NCBI RefSeq assembly: GCF_963677035.1
Contig: NZ_OY781472.1
Coordinates: 930,001 to 994,000 of the forward strand
Direction: 5' to 3'
Source: an uncultured Hyphomonas sp.
GTDB taxonomy: Bacteria; Pseudomonadota; Alphaproteobacteria; Caulobacterales; Hyphomonadaceae
Length of the DNA: 64,000 nucleotides
Below the pieces are notes generated by a model that worked only from the letters and a program-made list of their open reading frames with translations, was not told the origin of the DNA and did no database searches. Each line of letters begins with the position of its first letter. Position 1 is the first letter of the stretch. This document shows, one piece after another, positions 1 to 9,348 of this stretch. The position numbers and the translations under genes are program-made.

Positions 1-673
1 CCGGCGAGCCATCGAAGAGAACATCACCATCATACATGACATAGGCCCGGTCGACGATCTGAAGGGTTTCGCGCACCTGGTGGTCCGTAATCAGGACGCC
101 CAGGCCACGCTGCTTCAGATAGCGGACAAGGTCGGAAATGTCGGAAATGGCAAGCGGGTCGATACCGGTGAACGGTTCGTCCAGTAGCATGAAGCTTGGA
201 CGTGATGCGAGCGCACGGGCAATCTCGACGCGGCGGCGTTCACCTCCCGACAGGGAAGTGGCGGCCTGATTGCGCAGATGTTCCACGTGCAGTTCGCTGA
301 GCAGGCTATCGACCTGTGCCATACGTGCGCCCCGGTCTTTTTCGACCAGTTCCGCCACGGCCAGTACATTCTCTTCCACTGTCATGCCCCGGAAAATCGA
401 GGCCTCCTGCGGAAGATAGCCCACGCCGAGGCGTGCGCGCTGATACATGGGAAGACGGGTCACATCCTCGCCGTCGATCGAAATTTCTCCCGAATCGACG
501 CCGATCAGGCCCATAATCATGTAAAAGCAGGTCGTTTTGCCGGCCCCATTGGGTCCAAGCAGGCCAACAACTTCTCCGCGCTGAAGAGAAAGCGAGACAT
601 CCCGCACGACCTGTCGTTTGCCAAATGACTTGGCAATATTCTTAACGACAAGGCCTTCGGCCGACTCGGTCAT
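1..673 (-). CDS. lptB: LPS export ABC transporter ATP-binding protein LptB (3' end outside window)
   Basis: This is the ATPase that powers extraction of lipopolysaccharide from the inner membrane through LptFG toward the LptC-LptA bridge. The visible 224 residues start MTESAEGLVVKNIAKSFG and carry Walker A GPNGAGKTT at about residues 40-48, the signature LSGGERRR, Walker B FMLLDEP and the H-loop ITDHQ. The family is about 240-260 aa, so roughly 20 residues are missing beyond base 1. The gene follows lptA on the same strand after a 94-nt gap, the usual alphaproteobacterial order. In relatives rpoN often comes next, but that region is outside the window. Confidence 0.95.
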   Translation of the reverse strand, partial: MTESAEGLVVKNIAKSFGKRQVVRDVSLSLQRGEVVGLLGPNGAGKTTCFYMIMGLIGVDSGEISIDGEDVTRLPMYQRARLGVGYLPQEASIFRGMTVEENVLAVAELVEKDRGARMAQVDSLLSELHVEHLRNQAATSLSGGERRRVEIARALASRPSFMLLDEPFTGIDPLAISDISDLVRYLKQRGLGVLITDHQVRETLQIVDRAYVMYDGDVLFDGSP

Positions 674-767
674 CTTTCTCTTGAATCCCTTTCAGTGCGG
701 GCGTTTGTTGCCCGGTACGACTGTTACCTTCACATGCTTAAGATCGCTTTCACGATCCGTGTGAAAT

Positions 768-1295
768 TTACCCGTTCGACCCGTTTTCGGCATCCGGTTC
801 GATCATCATGCGGGTGCGGCCATTGCCACCATCCAATGTGGTGCGCCGGTTCGTGATCTCAAGCTCAAGCACTTTGCCTTCTGCCACATCGCGGCCGCGC
901 ATCAGGGCAACATCGCCGGTCATGACGATCGTGTCGCTGTTGGCCGTATAGACGCCGCGGTCCCCTTTCGCCTTCAGTTCAGGCGTGACGTAGAAGACAT
1001 CGCCATCGGCCGTCATGGACTCGATCTGGCCGAAACTGCCCCCCACCGTGCTGCTTCCGTCGCCTTCCTTGCTGGCGAAGATCATCGTGACCTTGTCGGC
1101 GCGCAGCCGGGCATCGCCCTGCTGGATGTCGACATTGCCGATCAGCAGCACCTTGCGTTCCCGCTCCAGGCTCTCCGTCCGGTCGGAATTGATATAGATC
1201 GGCCCGCCTTCGGACGAGATCTGCGCGTGGGCCGGGGCGGTGAAAACAGCGAAAACACCCGCCAGAAGAACGCCGAGATTCCTAATTCGAGCCAT
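768..1295 (-). CDS. lptA: LPS transport periplasmic protein LptA (OstA-like)
   Basis: LptA forms the periplasmic beta-jellyroll bridge that carries LPS to the outer membrane. The frame is open for 223 codons, but I place the start at base 1295. From there the protein begins MARIRNLGVLLAGVFAVF and has a clear signal peptide ending ...APAHA-Q. It is then followed by an OstA-type repeat region (IYINSDRTESLERERKVLLIGNVDIQ) split here as INSDRTESLERE and VLLIGNVDI. The mature part is about 150 aa, normal for the family. This start overlaps the 3' end of lptC by 14 nt, which implies translational coupling. Confidence 0.9.
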   Translation of the reverse strand: MARIRNLGVLLAGVFAVFTAPAHAQISSEGGPIYINSDRTESLERERKVLLIGNVDIQQGDARLRADKVTMIFASKEGDGSSTVGGSFGQIESMTADGDVFYVTPELKAKGDRGVYTANSDTIVMTGDVALMRGRDVAEGKVLELEITNRRTTLDGGNGRTRMMIEPDAENGSNG

Positions 1296-1974
1296 CTGTT
1301 TCACCTTCACCCGTGGTTTCCATCTGGACCGGCGCCGCACTTGTGGGGGCCGGATATAATACAGTGCGCACATTGCCGACACAGACAACGCGGTCGCCAT
1401 CGTCAAGAACTTCATACGAGTCGCAGCGGATATCGCCAAGAGGACCTTTCCCCTTCAGCGGCGAAAGCCCCTCGATCCGGCCTTCCCCGACATAGACCCG
1501 CGCGCCCGTCGACACGAACGTATAGCCCGATGCATCGGTGATGCTGACCTTGTCATACAGTTCCAGAATGCCCGCGGCGCGGTCGTACATGCCGGTCGGG
1601 GCGCTGACCAGGCCGCCCGCTTCGTCAATGAGAACGGGCTCAACCAGGTCGACCTTCTGACCATCCCCGCGGCGGCGCCGGGCCGCATCTGCCGTGATCT
1701 GAAAGCTCTGGCCGGTGGAATCCCGGCCGGTGAAGCGCGGGTTCACCATGGTCACGGAATCGTTCGTCGTCACGCTGACGGGCCGGGACTCGCTGGTCAG
1801 GGCGCTTTTGATGACGTGACCGGCGAAAAAACCGATTGATACGGCCGCGCAGGCCACAAACAGCATGCGCAACTTCCGGACCTGTTCAGACCGTTGGCGG
1901 GCCTGCGCCAGCGTCATCTGGCGGCGCGGGGCCCATAATGAGGCCGGGTCATGATGTTGTGTGGCGGCGTCCAT
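1282..1974 (-). CDS. lptC: LPS export system protein LptC
   Basis: LptC is the bitopic inner-membrane protein that receives LPS from LptBFG and passes it to LptA. The 230-aa product has a cytoplasmic basic N-terminus, one membrane segment at about residues 36-56 (LRMLFVACAAVSIGFFAG) and a periplasmic domain with NPRFTGRDSTGQSFQITADAA cut to its core TGRDSTGQSFQITAD, typical of the LptC/YrbK family. It lies between rnd and lptA and overlaps lptA, so the identity rests on both sequence and position. Sequence identity between LptC proteins is usually low, which lowers certainty slightly. Confidence 0.88.
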   Translation of the reverse strand: MDAATQHHDPASLWAPRRQMTLAQARQRSEQVRKLRMLFVACAAVSIGFFAGHVIKSALTSESRPVSVTTNDSVTMVNPRFTGRDSTGQSFQITADAARRRRGDGQKVDLVEPVLIDEAGGLVSAPTGMYDRAAGILELYDKVSITDASGYTFVSTGARVYVGEGRIEGLSPLKGKGPLGDIRCDSYEVLDDGDRVVCVGNVRTVLYPAPTSAAPVQMETTGEGETDGSN

Positions 1975-2059
1975 GCCGTGGGCTAACCTGTAAGCAACTC
2001 AGCTGTTCTGTTTACCCGCGATCCTGCCATGACAAAAGCGGCGAAGGCATGACCGGCGG

Positions 2060-2674
2060 TCAGCTATGGGCGAAAATGTCCTGCTCGTCCCAGCCGGCCA
2101 GGTCCAGCCGGGCGCGCATGGGCAGGAAGTCAAAGCAGGCCTGCGCCATTTCGAGCCGTCCCTCGCGGATCAGCATCGCCTCCAACCCAGCCTTGATCTT
2201 GTGCAGGTACAGCACATCGGAGGCCGCGTACTGCATCTGCGCATCGCTGAGCTCGGCCGTGCCCCAGTCCGAGCTCTGCTGCGCTTTCGACAGCTCCGCC
2301 CCGGCCACTTCGCGGGCGACATCCTTCAGGCCATGGCGGTCTGTATAGGTGCGGGCCAGCTTCGAGGCGATCTTGGTACACCAGACCGGCGCGCAGGTGA
2401 TTCCCATCCAGCGCAGCATCATGGCGATGTCATAGCGGCCAAAGTGGAAGATCTTCACGACCTTCGGATCCGTCAGCAGCGCCTTCAGGTTCGGGCAATC
2501 ATAGTCCCGCCCCAGCTGCACCAGATGCGCCGTGCCGTCGCCGCTGGAGAGCTGCACCAGCGTCAGGTGATCGCGATGGAGATTGAGGCCCATGGCCTCG
2601 CAGTCGATGGCAACAACAGGGCCGAAATCGAGTTCGGCCGGCAGGTCGCCCTTGTGAAGTGTGATCCCGTTCAT
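2060..2674 (-). CDS. rnd: Ribonuclease D (short, DEDDy 3'-5' exonuclease)
   Basis: A 3'-5' exoribonuclease of the DEDDy superfamily, expected to trim tRNA or other structured RNA 3' ends. The Exo I motif is AIDCEAMGL (D24, E26), Exo II is in FHFGRYDIAMM and Exo III is YAASDVLYL near residue 160. At 204 aa it lacks the C-terminal HRDC domains of the E. coli enzyme, as is usual for the short alphaproteobacterial form found next to lptC. It probably starts the rnd-lptC-lptA-lptB transcript, with an 85-nt gap before lptC. Confidence 0.88.
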   Translation of the reverse strand: MNGITLHKGDLPAELDFGPVVAIDCEAMGLNLHRDHLTLVQLSSGDGTAHLVQLGRDYDCPNLKALLTDPKVVKIFHFGRYDIAMMLRWMGITCAPVWCTKIASKLARTYTDRHGLKDVAREVAGAELSKAQQSSDWGTAELSDAQMQYAASDVLYLHKIKAGLEAMLIREGRLEMAQACFDFLPMRARLDLAGWDEQDIFAHS

Positions 2675-4501
<1,827 letters not shown>

Positions 4502-4507
4502 TCTCAT

Positions 4508-4592
4508 CCGCTCGTCCCGGCGAAGGCCGGGGGCCAGTGCGACAAGCCCCCCCCCCGCGGCTCTGGATCCCGGCCTTCGCCGGGACGAGCGG
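4508..4592. repeat. Palindromic intergenic repeat, copy A
   Basis: An 85-bp imperfect palindrome with outer arms CCGCTCGTCCCGGCGAAGGC and GCCTTCGCCGGGACGAGCGG, interrupted by a run of ten C bases at 4547-4556. It begins 6 nt after the CoA-transferase stop codon. It shares arms and the phrase CCAGTGCG with copy B at 4958-5043, so the two are members of one repeat family (REP-like). A role as transcription terminator for the upstream gene is also possible. Confidence 0.85.
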
Positions 4593-4635
4593 AGAGGGGG
4601 ATTGCGCAAAAAAATGTTCTTGATATGTTCTTCGC

Positions 4636-4995
4636 ATGTCGTTTTATGTGTACATCATCGCCAATCGGAGAAACGGCACCCTTTACACGGGGCATACAGA
4701 TAATTTAGCCGCCCGGGTCTGGCAGCACAGAACAGGCGCCTTTCGGGGATTTGCGGCGCGCTACGGCTGCAGGCGGCTGGTCTGGTATGAAGTGCATGAT
4801 GACCGTGATTCCGCATTTTTGCGCGAAAGACGGATCAAGGAATGGAAGCGGGACTGGAAGCTGAAACTCATCGAAGAGAGAAACCCGCGCTGGGAAGACC
4901 TTTATGATGAATTGACAAGCTGGACGCCTGTCGCGCGGCATCCGGATATCCCCTCCTCCGCTCACCCCGGCGGAAGCCGGGGTCCAGTGCGGTAG
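4636..4995 (+). CDS. GIY-YIG nuclease family protein (UPF0213/YhbQ-like)
   Basis: A 119-aa single-domain GIY-YIG protein. The GIY element is in YVYIIAN, the YIG element is LYTGHTD, a conserved arginine follows in NLAARVWQH and a glutamate in RERRIKEWKR. Core length (about 95 aa) is typical of free-standing YhbQ-type proteins, which have poorly known nuclease roles. The last about 20 residues (from PDIPSSAHPGGSRGP) are encoded by repeat copy B, which also supplies the TAG stop. The gene therefore sits exactly between two copies of the same palindrome. I see no strong Shine-Dalgarno sequence. Confidence 0.85.
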   Translation: MSFYVYIIANRRNGTLYTGHTDNLAARVWQHRTGAFRGFAARYGCRRLVWYEVHDDRDSAFLRERRIKEWKRDWKLKLIEERNPRWEDLYDELTSWTPVARHPDIPSSAHPGGSRGPVR

Positions 4996-5043
4996 GGTCC
5001 ACGCGCTGTGGGCGTGGACCCCGGCCTTCACCGTGATGAGCGG
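4958..5043. repeat. Palindromic repeat, copy B (overlaps the GIY-YIG 3' end)
   Basis: An 86-bp relative of copy A with outer arms CCGCTCACCCCGGCGGAAGC and a right end CGGCCTTCACCGTGATGAGCGG, shown here as CCTTCACCGTGATGAGCGG. It has its own central hairpin GGTCCACGC-GCTGTGG-GCGTGGACC. The stop codon of the GIY-YIG gene (4993-4995) lies inside it. It may act as that gene's terminator. Confidence 0.85.
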
Positions 5044-5116
5044 ATAAAATGCACACATGCATTTTTTGTCCCCCGGCAACAAAGATGCGTGCACGCGGGG
5101 TGGCGAACTATGTAAG

Positions 5117-5232
5117 CTGGCGCTGGGGCCGCAAGCGGTGGCGCAGGCGCAAGCGAAGACAGGCGGGCCGCCGGTTCTCCTGCCGCCACGGCCGAGGGCG
5201 GGAGGCCCAGTCGGCCTGATCGAGCCGGTCCG
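5117..5232 (+). pseudogene. Duplicated fragment of the LD-carboxypeptidase 5' end
   Basis: These 116 bases match 6591-6706, the signal-peptide and early mature region of the LD-carboxypeptidase gene, without gaps at an offset of 1474. The first about 70 bases are identical and mismatches appear from 5187 on. The fragment would encode LALGPQAVAQAQAKTGGPPV, but it has no proper start and runs into unrelated sequence, so it is a non-functional remnant. It and the real gene form direct repeats around two small genes (5386-6481). Confidence 0.85.
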
Positions 5233-5385
5233 CTCATGCAGGGTGAGGCGGTTTCAGCGCTCAGATGCGAAATACCCCAAAACTTTCTACCCAAGCGAAT
5301 ACGTCCTGGTCACTTTTTCACGATAGCGTTGCCGGGCGTGTTCGCGCGCAAGCGTCATTTTGAATACGGGTGTGGAGGTCAGGAC

Positions 5386-5937
5386 GTGAGACAAGTCTTC
5401 AGATATCGGCATTTTGCAGTTCTGTGTCTCCTTGTGTTCACAGCCGGATGCTCGGGGAACAAAGACCCTGTCGCCTCCCCCGAAACGGACGTGCAATTGC
5501 TGCCCGTGAACCCAGCGCGCGCTTTTTCTGACGAAAAATTTTCTGATCTATGCGCCGAAATCGCGCTGGGTTTCTCTGAAGAAGAACAATTGATGGTCCT
5601 TCGCGGCAAACAGGACGCCGCATTCGAACCCATCGCACGTGGCGCCTGCAAATGCCTTGAGAACGAGATCGGCTTACTGGTTGAAACACATGGCCAAAGC
5701 GACCCCGCATTCAATGAGACGAGGGTACGCTTGCTCAAGGCTCATATGCTCTTCGGCTCAGCCCTGATGTCACCATCCTACAGAACGGCGCATCTGGACG
5801 ACATACAGGAACTGAATGATGAATTGTTCAGGCGTCTCGCTCTGGAATTTCCCTCACCGGAGGAAGGCGTGACCTACATGCATCACATGGTCAAACTTGC
5901 CGAAGACCAAAAGAATGTAGACGGATGTTTTGAATGA
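5386..5937 (+). CDS. Putative lipoprotein, unknown function
   Basis: I start this gene at a GTG at 5386, which has GGAGG at 5374-5378, 7 nt away. The 183-aa product then begins VRQVFRYRHFAVLCLLVF with a lipobox VFTAGC, so it should be a lipid-anchored periplasmic protein. The mature part is acidic and mostly helical, with a CKCLEN pair of cysteines and a C-terminal cysteine. I recognise no family. Its stop overlaps the longest possible reading of the next gene, and both lie between two direct repeats derived from the LD-carboxypeptidase gene. Confidence 0.7.
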   Translation: MRQVFRYRHFAVLCLLVFTAGCSGNKDPVASPETDVQLLPVNPARAFSDEKFSDLCAEIALGFSEEEQLMVLRGKQDAAFEPIARGACKCLENEIGLLVETHGQSDPAFNETRVRLLKAHMLFGSALMSPSYRTAHLDDIQELNDELFRRLALEFPSPEEGVTYMHHMVKLAEDQKNVDGCFE

Positions 5938-6004
5938 GGCCTGCTGCTGCGCCCGGAAGCCGCGCGCTCGCAAGGAACTGACACCCATCCCATCAGGGCG
6001 GAAC

Positions 6005-6481
6005 ATGTTTACCGGTTACAAACTGCACTTGGCACTAAAGCTGGCGATTATTGTATTTTTGCTCGCGGAATTTAGTCCTGCAATCATGCAGTATGAGGTC
6101 CCCTATGCCATTTCCAGCCTTTTTTCGGCCCCCGAAAAAATCAGGCTACAGTCGCAGGACTATTACCAGGTCATACAGGATCAGCGCACAATACGCCCTC
6201 ACATAACCGGGACAGATCTTGTCCTGGAATCAAAGACGAATGACATCGTCCTGCTCCACCATATCAGGCGCGGGAAGCCCCCCCTTTCAGAACAGATCGA
6301 ACTGCCCGGTACGGCGTATTGCCACGGAAAGACATGCACGACCGATCCGGAAGGCGTGGGAGGAGATATTATCTGCATGTTGGTCATTCTGGGTGTATGT
6401 CTCAGGGCCTGGCTCAAGCTGAACCGGCTGAATCGAAAAAGTCAGAAGCCTGCGCCCCTGTGGACCAACCGCCCTTTCTGA
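6005..6481 (+). CDS. Small membrane protein, unknown function
   Basis: A 158-aa protein from ATG 6005, preceded by AGGGCGGA. It has two hydrophobic segments, one at about residues 8-28 (LALKLAIIVFLLAEFSPAI) and one near the C-terminus (IICMLVILGVCLRAWLKL). The central soluble part contains a CHGKTC pair and would lie in the periplasm. The frame is open from 5930, but that longer start overlaps the upstream gene and lacks a ribosome site. It is probably co-transcribed with the lipoprotein at 5386. I recognise no family. Confidence 0.6.
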   Translation: MFTGYKLHLALKLAIIVFLLAEFSPAIMQYEVPYAISSLFSAPEKIRLQSQDYYQVIQDQRTIRPHITGTDLVLESKTNDIVLLHHIRRGKPPLSEQIELPGTAYCHGKTCTTDPEGVGGDIICMLVILGVCLRAWLKLNRLNRKSQKPAPLWTNRPF

Positions 6482-6551
6482 CTTTACGATTGGACCAGGT
6501 TCGGTTGAACTCGTTTTCACGAGGCGGCATGCAGAAGGACGGACGGACAGG

Positions 6552-7592
6552 ATGAATCGCAGACAGATGCTGGGGGCGGCCGGTGCAATGCTGGCGCTGG
6601 GGCCGCAAGCGGTGGCGCAGGCGCAAGCGAAGACAGGCGGGCCGCCGGTTCTCCTGCCGCCGCGGCTGAAGGCGGGCGACACAGTCGGCCTGATCGAACC
6701 GGCCTCTGCCACATGGGAGCCGTTCACCATCACGCTGATCGAGGAGGCGCTTGCCAAGCTCGGCCTGAAATCCAAACGGGCGCACAATATTCTGGACCGC
6801 GACGGCTATTTCGCGGGCGATGACAAGGCCCGCGCAGGCGGCGTGAACCAGATGTTCGCCGACCCGGACGTGAACGCGATCATGAGCGTACGGGGCGGCT
6901 GGGGCACGGCGCGGATCCTGCCCTTTCTCGATTTCGATCTGATCCGGCAAAACCCGAAAGCGCTGATCGGATACAGCGACATCACGGCGCTGCACCTCGC
7001 CATTCATGCAAAGACAGGCCTGGTGACCTTCCACGGGCCGGTTGGCATTTCCGCCTGGGGCCAGCAATCGCTGGAGACGTTCAAACCCCTGCTGTTCGAC
7101 GCCGCAATGCCGGACTATGTGAACCCGGTCGCGTCGGAAGACCGGCTGGTGCAGCGGAAATGGCGTACCCAGACGATCACACCGGGCACGGCCCGCGGGC
7201 GGCTGCTGGGCGGGAACCTCACCGTCATGACTGCCCTTGTCGGCACGCCCTATCTGCCCGATTTCGACGGGGCGATCCTGTTCTTCGAGGATATCGACGA
7301 AGCGGTCTACCGCATTGACCGGATGCTGACCCAGCTCGGCCAGGCGGGCATTCTGGGGCGCGTCGCGGGGGTGATCGTCGGCAACTGTACCGATTGCAGC
7401 CAGGGCAACAGCATCGGCGGCTTCACACTGAATGAAATCCTGACATACCATCTGCAGCCGCTGGGCGTGCCGGCCTATTCCGGCGCCTTTATCGGCCACC
7501 TGACAGACCAGTTCACCGTGCCCGAAGGCGGGCTTGTGGAGATGAATGCAGATTCGGGCAGCTTCCGCCTGCTGGAACCGGCGGTCCGCTGA
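6552..7592 (+). CDS. LD-carboxypeptidase (peptidase family S66)
   Basis: The 346-aa protein has an N-terminal export signal with twin arginines (NRRQMLGAAGAMLALG) ending AVAQA, then an S66 domain. The nucleophile elbow is GYSDITALH, preceded by the family phrase SVRGGWGTARILPFLD. The glutamate and histidine of the Ser-Glu-His triad fit FFEDIDEAVYRID and FIGHLTDQFTVPEG. S66 enzymes cleave the L,D bond of murein tetrapeptides during recycling, or related peptide bonds (MccF type). A periplasmic location differs from the cytosolic E. coli LdcA. The first part of this gene is duplicated at 5117-5232. Confidence 0.87.
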   Translation: MNRRQMLGAAGAMLALGPQAVAQAQAKTGGPPVLLPPRLKAGDTVGLIEPASATWEPFTITLIEEALAKLGLKSKRAHNILDRDGYFAGDDKARAGGVNQMFADPDVNAIMSVRGGWGTARILPFLDFDLIRQNPKALIGYSDITALHLAIHAKTGLVTFHGPVGISAWGQQSLETFKPLLFDAAMPDYVNPVASEDRLVQRKWRTQTITPGTARGRLLGGNLTVMTALVGTPYLPDFDGAILFFEDIDEAVYRIDRMLTQLGQAGILGRVAGVIVGNCTDCSQGNSIGGFTLNEILTYHLQPLGVPAYSGAFIGHLTDQFTVPEGGLVEMNADSGSFRLLEPAVR

Positions 7593-7599
7593 GGCCCGT

Positions 7600-8070
7600 C
7601 TAGCCGGCGGCCTTTTTAAGGGCGACCATGGCCACTTCCATCGCGTTCAGGAAATTCGACCGGTCCTGCTTGCTGAAAGGCGCCGCCCCTTTGGGGGCGC
7701 CTTCGCCGAGACCCGCCCGCAGGTCTGCATGAATGGCCCGCACGGCAACCGCATTGCCGATCGAGGCATCCGTGAACGGCTTGCCATTCGGCCCCAGTAC
7801 CCGTGCCCCCTTTTCCAGCGCCCGCTGGGCCAGCAGAATGTCCGCCGTGATGACGAGGCTGCGCGGCCCCGCCTGCTCTGCGATCCAGTCATCGGCGGCA
7901 TCGAACCCGTCGGTCACGATCTGGCGGGAGATCAGCCGGTGCTCCGGAATGCGGATATAGGAATTGGCGACGATCACCACCGCCACCTCATGGCGCAGCG
8001 CCACGCGATACACCTCCTCCTTCACCGGGCAGGCATCGGCATCGACGAGGATCTGAAGGGCATCCGGCAT
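7600..8070 (-). CDS. YaiI/YqxD family protein (UPF0178, DUF188)
   Basis: A 156-aa cytosolic protein with the family start LQILVDADACPVKEEVYRVA, the segment VVIVANSYIRIPEH and the conserved DDWIAEQAGP and ITADILLAQRALEKGA. The family is related to PIN/NYN-like nuclease folds but has no proven function. Its ATG follows the stop of the upstream secreted protein gene by 1 nt, so the two are likely translated together. It is convergent with the LD-carboxypeptidase gene, 7 nt away. The longer open frame to 8274 is excluded because it would overlap that upstream gene. Confidence 0.9.
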   Translation of the reverse strand: MPDALQILVDADACPVKEEVYRVALRHEVAVVIVANSYIRIPEHRLISRQIVTDGFDAADDWIAEQAGPRSLVITADILLAQRALEKGARVLGPNGKPFTDASIGNAVAVRAIHADLRAGLGEGAPKGAAPFSKQDRSNFLNAMEVAMVALKKAAG

Positions 8071-8071
8071 G

Positions 8072-9256
8072 TCAGTCGTTTGGGAGAATTTTCTGGAACA
8101 TGCAAATCGTATCGAACCTGCCCCGCCCGTACGGGCCGTCCGTCCTGTAGCGGTAGAGCACTGCGCTGGGGCGAAGACTCCGGTTCGTCGGAGAGGCCAG
8201 CATGAACGTCGCCCCGTCAATCCAGAACAGGCTGAAGCGGGTGTACCGGTCCGTCCGGTACGGCGTCTCTGCACCGGTGATCAGACGGAACCCATTCGTT
8301 CTTGCCCAGTCGGGATAGTCATCGAAATCCTCTACAGCCGCCAGGCTCTCCAGCGCTTCAGGATGATGGCCCGACCGGAAGAGGATGATTTCCCCATCGA
8401 TATAATGGTTGTCGGCGCCCGCCAGGATGACCGTATCGCGCTGCCCGTCATTGTCGAAATCGAATTCGTCCCATTGCATCCTCATCCCTGTTGCCGCCCG
8501 CCGGTAGCGTTCGGATTTGAAGTGCATCCTGTTGATGTCCAGCGTCTCGACCAGAGGCGGCCGGAAGTTCAGCCGTTCTTCGCCGGGCCGGCGATCATCG
8601 GGCGCGATGAACTTCCGGCAAAAGGCTTCGCTATAGGTGGCGGCCACGGTGTAGGTGCCGAGTTGAATCTCCTCCGCCATCTGAACAGGGTCGAGGGGTT
8701 GCGATTCGAGATCCAGCTCCTTGGTGAAGCACCCTTCTGCATCGCGGTCGAGCTTCGCATAGGTTTCCAGTTTTGACTTGTACGGCGGAAGACTGTTGGG
8801 TTGATCGCAAATCCGAAGCCTGTCGGACGTGACCAGGATGACAGACACATCATTGCCGGACTGATCGACATATCCTGCACGCACAAGCTGGCGCGAAAGG
8901 ACTGTTTTCCGGTCAATCCAGAGGCTGACCCAATAGGCGAGCATGCCGCCATTCATACCATAGGCAAAGGTCTGGCCTGCAGTGCCCTGAATTTCTACCT
9001 GCTGGCCATTGGCAAGTTGACAGGTCTTGTTGTCTGCCTCCGGGTCCGCTGCCCAGTGAGGCGAAAGGCTTTCCGGCAGATCGCGCCACTGAGGGGCGTC
9101 GTTATTGTGGACGGTCCCCATCCGGACCAGCGCCTCATTGCGATCCGGCGCGCATTGGAGCGTGGCGACATCGTAGATCCAGTCGGCTCTGGCGGGCAGG
9201 GCAAGCCCCGCAACCACGGCACAACAGATCAAAATCACTTTTCTGGCGACTTCCAT
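8072..9256 (-). CDS. Secreted protein of unknown function
   Basis: The 394-aa product has a signal peptide (ARKVILICCAVVAGLALP-ARA). The mature part is rich in tryptophan and aspartate and contains a calcium-loop-like FDNDGQRDTVI, as in FG-GAP or EF-hand-like loops. It has several paired cysteines, consistent with export. I recognise no named family. It is followed within 1 nt by the yaiI-like gene, so the two form an operon, although the partner is a cytosolic protein and gives no clear functional hint. Confidence 0.72.
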   Translation of the reverse strand: MEVARKVILICCAVVAGLALPARADWIYDVATLQCAPDRNEALVRMGTVHNNDAPQWRDLPESLSPHWAADPEADNKTCQLANGQQVEIQGTAGQTFAYGMNGGMLAYWVSLWIDRKTVLSRQLVRAGYVDQSGNDVSVILVTSDRLRICDQPNSLPPYKSKLETYAKLDRDAEGCFTKELDLESQPLDPVQMAEEIQLGTYTVAATYSEAFCRKFIAPDDRRPGEERLNFRPPLVETLDINRMHFKSERYRRAATGMRMQWDEFDFDNDGQRDTVILAGADNHYIDGEIILFRSGHHPEALESLAAVEDFDDYPDWARTNGFRLITGAETPYRTDRYTRFSLFWIDGATFMLASPTNRSLRPSAVLYRYRTDGPYGRGRFDTICMFQKILPND

Positions 9257-9348
9257 TCTCTGCCCCTCACCTTCTTACCGTTCTATTTATAAGAGAATGC
9301 ACAACAAAAGGTGACGAGCCTGTGGCCGGTTCGGGCCAAAGGTCAGAT

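Noticed and set aside
4508..5043. CRISPR array reading of the repeated sequences at 4.5-5.0 kb and 38.8 kb
   Set aside because: There are only two copies in the first case, long palindromes enclosing a gene; in the second the 21-bp units have no spacers. No cas gene is present.
6414..7499. Open frame of 361 codons on the minus strand
   Set aside because: Antisense of the LD-carboxypeptidase gene, which has a full S66 motif set and an export signal.
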